Positions 47,570 to 57,500 of a stretch of 57,500 nt of DNA are shown in pieces. The DNA is from Anaeromyces robustus (Eukaryota; Neocallimastigomycota; Neocallimastigomycetes; Neocallimastigales; Neocallimastigaceae). The translations under genes were made by a program, and so were the position numbers. Numbering within the stretch: position 1 is the stretch's first letter; the number at the start of each line of letters is the position of its first letter. The notes beneath the pieces are model-generated. The model did no database searches, was not told where the DNA came from, and saw nothing but the letters and a program-made list of their open reading frames with translations. The stretch is from NCBI GenBank assembly GCA_002104895.1, contig MCFG01000250.1, forward strand, positions 1-57,500, given 5' to 3'.

Positions 47570-48247
47570 GTTTTTATTTTTTTTTCAATAAAACAATAAA
47601 AATATGAATAATTAATATTATTTTAAAAAATTATATTTTATTATAATATAAAAATTATTATATAAGAATTCTTATTAATTACAATAAATAATAATAATAT
47701 CAATAAAAATAAAATAATACAAAATATATAGATAGTTATAAATATATTATAAATAACACAGTTTAAATCTTATAAAATAATTTTTAACTTTAATAAATAA
47801 AAAAAAAAAAAAAAAGAAAAGAAAATTTTTATCATTATATAATAAAATATTTCTTTTTATATATTCAAATATATTTAATGAAAATAAATAATAATCTTTG
47901 AAAAAAAAATAAGAATTATGTCCAAAATATTATAAATATTATGGACTTTGCAAAAAACTATTAAAAACTTTTAAATAAAATGTGATTAATCCATCATTAT
48001 CTTTTTGTTTTTTTATTTTTTTTTTTTTAATTTTATTGGTTAATCAGTTAATTAAAAAATAATTTTTTAAAGTTTTAAAAATTATTTTTTTGGACTAAAA
48101 ATTTTTGGACTAAAATTTGGACATGATAAGCAAAATATATTTAAATAATTAAATAATAAATGTTAAAATATATTTTAATTATAATGTAATATATATCTTA
48201 ATAATATTTTAATTATATTTTAATTATATTTTAATATGAAATATTAA

Positions 48248-48303
<56 letters not shown>

Positions 48304-49754
48304 AAATAAAAGTTTTACTGTAAAAAATATGGCAAAATAAAAAGAAAAGAAAAGAAAAGAAAAGAAAGGAAAGAAAGAAAAAAAAATTAATTTTTTATGA
48401 GTATGTCCAACTTATTCATATACTTTTTTTCATTATATAAAAAATTTTGGAGTTAAAACATTATTAAAGTTTATTTTATTTATTAAATAATCATTATTAT
48501 AATAATTAAAGACAATATAATATTTATTATTTATTATTCATTATTATTATTATTATTATTTTACTTAATGAAAAAAAGTATGTAAAGATTTAATCGTTTA
48601 TAATAATATTGATATTATTATTAATAAAATTATTAAAACAATAAATTAACATAGATCTTTATATACCATTTTTATTTTTATTTGTTATATGATTAAATCA
48701 AATATTCTTTAATTCTATGACGTTTAATTGTTAATAATATTTATTAAATAAATCGTATCCATGTTTAATTAAGTATCTCGCTGCATCAAAATTGTTATTT
48801 TTACATGTACAATGCACAAGTTAATTCATTGCTACCAAAATTATATATATATATATATCATTATCTATATTTATATTTATATCTATTTAATGATCTAGTA
48901 AATATTTTATTAAAAATTCATTTCAAATTTACATGCAGATTTTAATAGTCTTTCCCCTTTATCACATATAATAATAATAGATATATCAATATGATTATTG
49001 TTTTCTTTATTTTTATTTGCATATTGATTAATTCTTTATTTAATTATTTATCAAAAAATCTTCATTGAATTATTCATTATTCAAATTCCATCTAATATTT
49101 AAATTTATAATGAATTCTTTATCAAGAGTGCCATATATATATGCTTATAAAATTTTTATATAATTATTACAATGGGTTAAAGTATAGAAATTTTAAAATT
49201 TTCATAATTAAAGTAATATTAAATATATTTAGTTATACTTAAAAAATTTCTATTTTAAATTTAAAATATATATATATAATTAATATAATGTTTTTTATTC
49301 TTAATGTATTATTAATTATTATAAGGTTTCTTTTTTTATATATATACATATATAAATACTTAATTATTAGGAACGGAGGCTTTTATACAACTTTATATTA
49401 CTTTTAAAAAAATTTTTTTTTTACAATATTTATTAAAAGTGTTAAAAAAATTAATTATTTTTCAACTAATTACATGTTATTATTAGTTTTTCATTATTTA
49501 AATCTTTATTTATTATTATTATTTTTTTTTCATATTAGCTATTTTCGTAATAATAATTAATAATAATATTTTTTCCAAGAGTAATATTTCTTTTCGTTTC
49601 ATTAAAAGTAAAACTATAATTATTATTAAATATTAATTTTTATTTGGAAAATACTTTCTAAAATAATAATTAATGAAATTTGTAGTAGTAATAACATATA
49701 ATATCTTGACATTATATATAATAATAAATAATAAATAATAAATAATAAATAATT

Positions 49755-49813
<59 letters not shown>

Positions 49814-50870
49814 TAATAATTAATAATAATTAATAATAATAGTTAATAATAGTTAATAATTCATAATAGTTAATAATAATAATAAATAAATAAATAAATA
49901 AATATATATATATAAATAGGATAATTTATTTATAAAATTAATTTTTATAGTTATAATGAAAAATTTTACCAACAATTAATTGAAAGTAAAAATATCATAA
50001 TTAAAGTTTGATATCTATTATTAATTATACCAAACTTTATTATAATGACAAAATAAAATTTAAATTTTTTTTTATATCTTCTATTTTAAAATAAATATTT
50101 ATAAAGTTTTTTTTTTATAAACTTTATTGATACAATATATATAAAAAAAAAAAAAAAAACTAGAAATTTTTTTATATTACAATGAAAAAAAAATATATAT
50201 TTTTATATTTTTATAATTCTAATTGGGGATTTTTATTTAATGTATTAACTTAACATTATTTTCATTTCTTATTAATACAAATGATGATATTTTATATAAA
50301 TAAATGATTATTTAATATTTCATATTTATTTAAAAGAGATAAAAAAAATAACTCACTCACCTAAAAGAATATAATATAAAAATATTTACAAAATAAAAAG
50401 TTGATATTTTAATAAAAATGATATATAATTTATAAAAAATAATATTTGATATATTTTGATATTATTATAATAATAGTTTCTAGAATATTTTTTTTTTATA
50501 ATTCAAAAAAGAAAGAAAAAAAAATTTTTTTTTTTTAAAAATAGATATTTTCTAAATATATATAAATTAAATTTATTTGTTTAATTGAAATACTTTAAAA
50601 AAGGGTTATTTTTTGAATTTAAAATAGATATCAAAATTTAATCATTATAAATAAAGTATATTTTCGAAAAATAATTGTTAATAATAATGATTAATAATGA
50701 TGAAAAGGTATTCCAAAAAAAAAAAAAAAAAAAAATTACAGTTTTAATTCTTTTACTTTTGTAATATTTAATATTAATTTTTTTATTTATTTTTTTATTT
50801 TTTTATATTTAAAAAAATACAAACAAACATTAATACTAAATATTTATATTTATGGAATAGAAATAATATA
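47570..50870. other. Divergent intergenic region with an ankyrin relic
   Basis: 3.3 kb between the 5' ends of the RNF213-like gene (-) and the second receptor (+). It contains (AAAT)n at 48247-48309, (AAAAG)n at 48337-48369, ankyrin-gene remnants at 48730-49140, and (AAT)n followed by (GAT)n at 49755-49814. The last 1 kb is A/T runs with no coding frame. Confidence 0.6.
48730..49140 (-). pseudogene. Remnants of an ankyrin-repeat gene
   Basis: On the minus strand, 49010-48915 can be read as …NHIDISIIIICDKGERLLKSACKFEMN and 48838-48730 includes CKNNNFDAARYLIKHGYDLF. Both have the spacing of ankyrin repeats (…G..LL.SAC…., …YLIKHGYD…). Stops and frame changes separate them and no start or full repeat array remains. 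They resemble the intact ankyrin gene at 55652-56962 in phrase type. Decay is well advanced, so this is a broken copy. Confidence 0.55.
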
Positions 50871-51422
50871 ATGAAATTTTATATAATTATAATACTAATT
50901 TTATATTTTATTGGTAATAAGATTATAATTTTGAATATATTTATTATTATAATATAATATAATATAATATTAAAAATATTTTTTTTTATTATTATAAAAA
51001 AATTTTTTATTTAGCCTTAATTAAGGCAGTAACTATAAATATAGTTGTACAATCATTTTATACATATTCTAAGTTATATTCATTAATTGTAAATGACTTT
51101 AATAACAGATATGTTAAGGAAAATAAATTAGATATTGACTTGGAATTACATATGTTTACTGAACAAAATACAACATTTGGAAAAGATTTTTATTCATCAA
51201 CTGTTGATACACTTCTTAATAAACAATCTCATAAATATGATGTTTTTATTTATGATCCACTTTATACTAGACGTTATGCTCCTTATTTTCTTGATTTACA
51301 AAAATATTTACCTAAAGATCTTATGAACCAATATTCTTCAGGGGAAGCCTTAAAATCTGGTTATTATAATGGTAAATGGATAAGTTTGGTAAGTATAAAA
51401 TAATAGCAATAATAATAATAGC

Positions 51423-51475
<53 letters not shown>

Positions 51476-51505
51476 GAATAATAATAATAAGAATAATAAT
51501 AATAA

Positions 51506-51587
<82 letters not shown>

Positions 51588-53857
51588 AATAAGAATAAGA
51601 ATAAGAATAAGAATAATAATAATAAAATTATATATTAATGATAAATAATAATAATAATCATATATATATATATATATATATATTTTATTCTTATGATTAA
51701 TTAAATATTTTTTTTTACTTTTAGCCTATTTATATAAAATATAAACTTTTATATTCGAATATTAATTATTTAACAAAATATAATAAAACAATTCCTGAAA
51801 CATGGGATGAATTAATTGAAACAACACAATATATTATTGAACATGAACATACAGAAAATAATTTTAATATTATCGGTTATAGTGGATTATTTCCAAGTTA
51901 TTATCAATAATATTTAATAATATATTCATAAATCATTTCATTTTTTATTCATACACTAATAGTAAATATATAATAATATATAAACCATTTTTTTTTAGAA
52001 AATGATATTACTATGTGTTCACTTTATGAATATTTATATTCTTTCAGAGAAAAAGAAAATGATGGAATCCCAGAATTCAATAGCCAAAGAGCTCTTGATG
52101 CCATTAAAAAATTTAATATATTAAAAAATACAACGACTTCAAGTAAATATTATAAATTTCAAAAATTAAAATATTTTTAATTATGTAATGTAGATAACTT
52201 TTATTAATAAATAAAAAAAAATTTTTTTTATTTATTTTTTTTTATAAAAATTTTATATAATGAATATAAAATTTCATTTTAATAATAATAATGATTAAAA
52301 TAAAAAAAAAAAGATGAAGTACTTACATCAGATGAAAATTATGCAGCTGGATTATTATTTGGTGGTGTTACATTATTTTCATCCTATTTTGATATCAATA
52401 ATATGACACCTGATTATTATGCATCAGAAATGCCTGGAGATATTAAAGGAATTCATGGTTCATGTCTTACAGGATATAATATTGGAGTACCAGAATTTCT
52501 AAATGATAATGATAAAAAAAATGCCTCTATAGAAGTGGTAAAATATTTCCTATCGGAATATGTTCAAAAAGAATTTTTTGTAAAAGTATTTAATTGTTTT
52601 ACAGCTATGAAAAGTTTATATGAAGATGAAGAAGTATGTCAAATCTTAGATTGTGAATTAGCTAAAAAAATTCAAAGTATTTCTAGACCAAGTCTTTTAA
52701 TAGAAGATTATGATAGTTATTCAAATAAAGTGGTAGATTTTTTTTATGAAATTTTAAGTAATAATAGACCAATAAAAGATATTTTAATCGATATTGATAA
52801 TCTTACAAGAATTCATAATTTTTCAATAAATTCAACTTTAGGTTTAATAATTTTTATTTTATTATTAATAACATTTTCAATAGTTGTCTTATCCACCATA
52901 TTATTATTTATTCCAAAATTTAAAAAAAATTTTTCATTTTTAAATTTAGATTCATGGATTTTTTATACCTTTGGTTTCATAATAATTATTTTTTCAGAAA
53001 TTTTAAATTTTGGAGAATTAACTATAGAAAAATGTAATTTAAATACTATATTATTTTCACTTGGTTTTACCTTTATCTATATTCCAATTTTACAAAAATT
53101 AATTTCACATATTCCTTTAAATAATCCATTGTCCCATTGGATATCAAAAAATAGAATTTTATTTGTTTATTCATTAATTTTTATAGAAATCTTATATAAT
53201 TTATTATATTTATTTTCACCTTACACTTTAAAAAATTCAATTACCCAAGATAATAATAATCATGGAATATGTAAATTAAAAAATTCTCTAGGACAACTAT
53301 TAGTAGCATTACAAATTGGAATTAATGGTATTTTATATTTATGTATTATAATATTAATATTTTTAGAATGGAATATGGAAAATATATATAATGAAATTAG
53401 AGCTTTAACTGCAACTATTGCTATGGGTGCAGTATCATTAATATTATTAATGATCTTAAAATTTAGAGATATAAGTAATTTTAGAATTATTTATTTATGT
53501 CATTCTATTATTACAATTATTTATGTAATAACAAATCATTCCTATCTCTTTTTCATTAGAATAATTTCATCATTAATTTTCAAAGATATGGATGAAGTTG
53601 ATCGACTTTCTCATAAATTTTTTCAAAATAATAATCATGAAATTTTAAATACTACAACATTATCTAATATTTCTGATATTAGAACATCTTTATCATCAGA
53701 AAAATTATCAAATAACGCATTATCATTAGAGAAATTGGAAGGTAAATCATCATCATATGGTAAATTAACATTTAAATCAACTAAATCATCAAAAGGTTAT
53801 AACACTATTATAAATTGTCATTTTGCAAAAAGTACAATGGAAAATGATGAAAATTAA
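50871..53857 (+). CDS. Second class C-like 7TM receptor with substrate-binding ectodomain (5 exons)
   Basis: 758 aa from exons 50871-50913, 51015-51388, 51725-51896, 51999-52142 and 52314-53857. Phases match and the sum is 759 codons. Exon 1 is the signal peptide. Residues 20-400 resemble a bacterial extracellular solute-binding protein: the splice between exons 2 and 3 restores the diagnostic core NGKWISL-PIYIKYKLLYSN, followed by TIPETWDELIETT and CSLYEYLYSFR. Seven hydrophobic helices run from about 418 to 672. The tail of about 85 residues is rich in Ser and Lys. The exon 3 donor reads A|GTTATT, a weak match to consensus, so that junction is the least certain. Intron 2 contains a 220-bp (ATA)n tract. 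As for the receptor at 17889-20668, ligand and G-protein coupling are unknown. Confidence 0.85.
51400..51622. repeat. (ATA)n microsatellite in intron 2 of the second receptor
   Basis: Runs of AATAAT with AGAATA interruptions and GAGAATAAGAATA near the end. A poly-Ile frame through it is an artefact of the repeat. Confidence 0.95.
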
Positions 53858-53864
53858 GAATAAA

Positions 53865-53912
<48 letters not shown>

Positions 53913-54881
53913 TGATAAAAAAAATAAATAATAATAAAAATAAAAGTAAAAATAAAGAAAAAATAAAAAAATAAAAATAAAAAAATATATATCTATTTAC
54001 TATCTATTATATTCAAATATTATTATTAATTAAAAAAATATTTAATATAAAAACAAGTCAAAAAAAAATTTAAAGAAACAAAACTAATATTAACAATGAA
54101 AAAAAAAAAATTCATAAAAAATTTTTTTATGAAAAAAGAGTCAAATTAATTTAATTTTCATAGATTTCATGATTATATTAAATCATTTATTAAAATAAAA
54201 ATAAAAAAGATTCTTTTTTTTCCCCCTATTTATCTTCATTTTGATTTGTCAAATTTCTATTATTTATCTATCTTTAAATATGAAATATTTTAAATGTAAA
54301 CTGATAATCAAAGCAAATTAATATAATTTAACAATTCCTTTGTTATAATTTTAATATATATATATATATATTATATATATAATTTAATAAAATATAATAA
54401 TTAATAATAACATAAAATTATTTATATTGATACTAAATAAATTATAAGATTTTATAAATATGGATATTTATATACTTATATAAAAAAATTAATGTTAATG
54501 TTTATATGAACTTTCATATGAAATTTGTTTTTTTTTTTTTTTTTTTTTTTTTTTGAAAATTTATAAAATAAGATAAATAATAAATGTTGTTGTTAGATAT
54601 ATTAATGTTATAAATATATTTAATGTTATTGTTATTGTTATATAATAAATAAAAATTTAACAAATATAAATATATATAATTTTTAATAAAATTTGAAATT
54701 TTAGTCATCAAAAGGATGAAAAAAAAATTTTTTTTTTTTTTGCTTAACATTTTTTTTATTAAAAATTTTTTAATATAAAAATCAAATTATTTATCATTTT
54801 TCAGTATAAAATGGATAAAAATTAAAATTATTTTATAATTTTAATTTTAATTTCTTAAAAAAAAAAAAAAAAAAAAAATTA

Positions 54882-55150
54882 AAGAATCCGATTTATTTTT
54901 TAATAAAAAAAAAAAAAGATTTAAAGAATCCGATTTTTTAATTTTTAATAAAAAAAAAAAAAAAAGATTTAAAGAATCCGATTTTTTATTTAATAAAAAA
55001 AAAAGATTTAAAGAATCCGATTTTTTAATTTTTAATTTTTAATAATAAAAAAAAATTTAAAGAATACGATTTTTTTATTTAATAAAAAAAAAAAAAAAAA
55101 AAAAGATTTAAAGAATTCGATTTTTTTATTTAATAAAAAAAAAAAAAACT
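54882..55150. repeat. Six-copy repeat: conserved 20-bp core with variable A/T spacers
   Basis: The core ATTTAAAGAATCCGATTTTT (later copies have AATACG or AATTCG) recurs six times. Each copy is followed by TTAATTTTTAATA or TATTTAATA and an A-run of 8 to 22. The core is well conserved while the A-run length varies, so units are about 40-60 bp long. Confidence 0.88.
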
Positions 55151-55591
55151 GTAAAAAATCTATTTATTTATTAAAAAATTAATTATATTAATTAATAATA
55201 TATTTATTATACTAATTACTTACAAAGTTTGTTTTATAATTTTTGTAACTAATTGTTTAATACATTTTTATTTATTTATTTGTTTTATAATTTAATTTAT
55301 TTATTTATATATTTATTTTTTATTTATTTATTTATTTATTTTTTTTTTAAAAAAAAAGAAAAAAAAGAGGGTTCTTTTAATTAAATTTTTTTTACTTTAT
55401 TATTTACTTAATTTTTTTTTGCTTTACCATATTCATATTTTTTAAAAGATTATTGGTTGAAAAAAAATTTTCAAATGTATAAATATTTTTTTTTGTAAAT
55501 ATATATATATACATAACATTCACACCAATTTAAAAATTTAATTTAAATTTAAAATAAAAAATAATTTACATTTAATCCATAAAATTATAAT

Positions 55592-55651
55592 TAAAAAGTA
55601 AAAAAGTAAAAAAGTAAAAAAGTAAAAAAGTAAAAAAGTAAAAAAAAAGTA
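55592..55651 (+). repeat. (AAAAAAGT)n directly upstream of the ankyrin start codon
   Basis: About seven AAAAAAGT units end at the base before the ATG at 55652, so the array forms the proximal 5' leader. A-rich leaders are common in AT-rich eukaryotes, but an 8-bp array reaching the start codon is unusual. Confidence 0.9.
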
Positions 55652-56962
55652 ATGTCTTTAACTATTAAAGTAAATTCAAAGTTTGATCCCTTCGAAGATT
55701 ATGAAAATTTTTTTCATGTATTAGGAGATGTGACAGATTATGATGGTGTGAAATTCGAAGAGAATGGTAAAATGATTTTATCTGTTGATAAGTCAGATAG
55801 AACTGATAATGAGATACTATTTCAAGCTTGTAAAAAGGGAAAAGGTAGTATAGTTAAATATTTAGTTGAACATGGAGTAAATATAAATTCAGAAAATAGA
55901 TATAAAGAAACCCCATTATTTATTGCATGTGAAAATGGAAATGAAAATATAATACATGATTTAATAGAACATGGAACTGATATAAATAAAGAAAATAATA
56001 AAGGAGAAACACCATTATTTAGTTGTTGTAAAAGTGAAAATGATAATGAAAATATAGTTAAATATTTAATTGAACATGGTGCTAATATAAATAAAGAAAA
56101 CGAAAATTATGAAACCCCATTATTTATTGCTTGTAAAAATGGAAAGGAAATTATAGTAAAATATTTAATTGAACATGGTGCTGAAGTAAATAAAGAAAAT
56201 GATGAAGGAGAAACACCATTATTTAATGCTTGTAAAAATGGAAATGAAACCATAATTAAATATTTAGTTGAACAAGGAGCAAATATAAATAAAGAAAGTA
56301 AACATGGTACAACCCCATTATTTGAAGCTTGTGATGATGGAAAATTAAATATCATAAAATATTTAATTGAACAAGGAGCAGATATAAATAATAATGAAAA
56401 TAAATTAATATTATCTTATGCATGTTATTGTAAAGACGAAAATATACCAAAATTTTTTATTGAACAAGGAGCAGATATAAATGAAGAAGATGAAGATCAT
56501 AGTACACCAATATTTAATGCATGTTGGTCCCAAAATATAAATTTAGTAAAATATTTAATTGAATGTGGAGTTGAAGTCGATAAAGAAAACGAGGATGGTA
56601 CTACACCATTATTTATTGCATGTCAAAAAGAAAATGAAACTATAGTAAAATATTTAGTTGAACATGGTGCTAATATAAATAAAGTAAATAAAGTTGGTGA
56701 AACTCCATTATTTCAAACATGTTGTCAAAATATAAATTTAATAAAATATTTAATTGAACATGGTGCTGAAGTAAATAAAGAAAATAAAAAAGGGGAAACA
56801 CCATTATTTAAAGCCTGTCGATGGGGAACTCTCGATATAGTAAAATACTTAATTGAACATGGAGCAGATAAAAATAAAGAAAATCAAGATCATGAATTAC
56901 CTATATATGTTGCCTGTAAAAGTGAAAAAGAAGATATTGTAGAATATTTAATGGGACTTTGA
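55652..56962 (+). CDS. Ankyrin-repeat protein (12 repeats)
   Basis: Intronless, 436 aa, TGA stop. A unique N-terminal segment of about 48 residues (start MSLTIKVNSKFDPF) is followed by 12 tandem ankyrin repeats of 31-35 aa with the consensus ETPLFxACKNGxExIVKYLIEHGAxINKENxxG. Repeat 7 is the most diverged (LSYACYCKDENIPKFFIEQGAD). The last repeat ends at EYLMGL without its terminal loop, so the chain stops within the repeat array and no other domain is attached. There is no signal peptide or membrane helix, so it is probably a cytosolic protein-protein interaction scaffold. Partners are unknown. Several repeats are close to identical in DNA, consistent with expansion by duplication. Many such genes occur in gut fungi and related AT-rich eukaryotes (general knowledge). 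Confidence 0.92.
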   Translation: MSLTIKVNSKFDPFEDYENFFHVLGDVTDYDGVKFEENGKMILSVDKSDRTDNEILFQACKKGKGSIVKYLVEHGVNINSENRYKETPLFIACENGNENIIHDLIEHGTDINKENNKGETPLFSCCKSENDNENIVKYLIEHGANINKENENYETPLFIACKNGKEIIVKYLIEHGAEVNKENDEGETPLFNACKNGNETIIKYLVEQGANINKESKHGTTPLFEACDDGKLNIIKYLIEQGADINNNENKLILSYACYCKDENIPKFFIEQGADINEEDEDHSTPIFNACWSQNINLVKYLIECGVEVDKENEDGTTPLFIACQKENETIVKYLVEHGANINKVNKVGETPLFQTCCQNINLIKYLIEHGAEVNKENKKGETPLFKACRWGTLDIVKYLIEHGADKNKENQDHELPIYVACKSEKEDIVEYLMGL

Positions 56963-57500
56963 ATAAATAAAATATAAATAACAATTAGAAAAATAAAATA
57001 AAATAAAATAAAATAAAATAAAATAAAATAAAATAAAATAAAATAAAATAAAATAAAATAAATTAAATTAAATTAAATTAAATTAATAAATAGATAGATA
57101 GATAAATAGATAAATAAATTAATAAATAAATTATTCAAAAAGAATAAAAAAATTTATAATATTCATTTTTAAAATTATGAGAATAAAATAAAATAAAAAA
57201 ATATAAATAAAATAAATAACAATTAGAATAACAAAATAAATAGATAAATAGATAAATAAATAAAGTTTATTCAAAAAAAAAAAAACTAAAAATATTCATT
57301 TTTAAAATTATGAGAATAAACCAAAAATTTTTTTTTTTTACTTCTTTGATAAGAAAAGAAAAATTTTTATATAAAAATATAAATGATATAAATAAAATTA
57401 TATATATATTTATTTATTTTCTTTTTCTTTTAAATAATAAAAATTCATAAATAAATATTTTAATATTTTAACATTTTAATAAATATTACTCATAACTATT
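56963..57500. repeat. 3' flank with a duplicated block and AAATA repeats
   Basis: A block containing ATAACAATTAGAA…TTATTCAAAAA…ATATTCATTTTTAAAATTATGAGAATAAA appears at about 56975-57186 and, shortened, at 57212-57320. The first copy carries a 70-bp (AAAAT)n tract at 56991-57062 that the second lacks. No gene is seen to the window end. Confidence 0.75.

Larger units (their letters stand above)
53858..55651. other. Intergenic region with unusual 40-60 bp repeat
   Basis: It starts with a 34-bp A-run at 53875-53909, continues as A/T-rich spacer, contains T-runs at 54529-54554, and then the six-copy GATTTAAAGAATCCGATTTT array at 54882-55150. It ends with (AAAAAAGT)n directly before the ankyrin ATG. 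No gene is recognised. Confidence 0.6.

Noticed and set aside
51376-51648. Poly-isoleucine frame
   Set aside because: Translation of an (ATA)n microsatellite inside an intron.
54514-54750. 78-aa minus-strand frame
   Set aside because: Low-complexity Lys/Asn/Tyr sequence from A/T runs, without domain or neighbour support.
54882-55150. CRISPR-like array
   Set aside because: The spacers are A/T runs of variable length and not unique sequences, and the genome is eukaryotic.

Overview
This is an extremely AT-rich eukaryotic nuclear window. It has long homopolymer and AAAT/TTTA/AAT microsatellites, short GT-AG introns and asparagine-rich proteins. The gene content fits an anaerobic gut fungus (Neocallimastigomycota): two class C-type seven-helix receptors with bacterial-style substrate-binding ectodomains, a secreted subtilase with a hevein-like Cys patch and Thr-rich tail, an ankyrin-repeat protein and many repeats. 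The host assignment is inference. Dictyostelid amoebae share the base composition but fit the gene set less well. TAA ends most genes and TGA one, so the code looks standard.

Layout. 1-9963 has no recognisable gene. It is a mosaic of diverged repeats: related blocks near 121-660, 3500-3720 and 5150-5700, a 141-bp segment present in opposite orientation inside two otherwise matching copies, a decayed 18S rRNA fragment (3743-3816, minus), 54-bp and 60-bp tandem repeats and a hairpin element. 9964-16244 (+) is a P5B-type ATPase, which I joined as 11 exons (1451 aa). 20668-17889 (-) is a two-exon receptor of 828 aa. 22662-21349 (-) is a four-exon gene for a four-helix membrane protein (274 aa) whose exons are too small to stand out as single ORFs. 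23308-23802 (+) is a small Cys-rich protein ending in a CaaX-like box. 26565-30563 (+) is a secreted subtilisin-like protease with five six-cysteine repeats. 47569-32039 (-) is one uninterrupted 5176-aa frame for an RNF213/mysterin-type giant AAA+ protein with an RZ-type zinc finger and no visible RING. 48730-49140 (-) holds relics of an ankyrin gene. 50871-53857 (+) is a second receptor (five exons, 758 aa). 55652-56962 (+) is an intact 12-repeat ankyrin protein.

The genes do not form an operon-like unit. A loose theme is the cell surface and the surroundings: two putative solute-sensing receptors, a secreted protease, a four-helix membrane protein and a possibly lipidated Cys-rich protein. 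The ATPase (predicted polyamine/cation transport in an acidic organelle) and the RNF213-like protein (ubiquitin, lipid droplet and intracellular defence biology in animals) would act inside the cell. The most notable items are the RING-less RNF213 homologue with a Lys at the expected His position of its RZ finger, the new six-Cys repeat in the protease, the receptor pair and the repeat mosaic at the left end.
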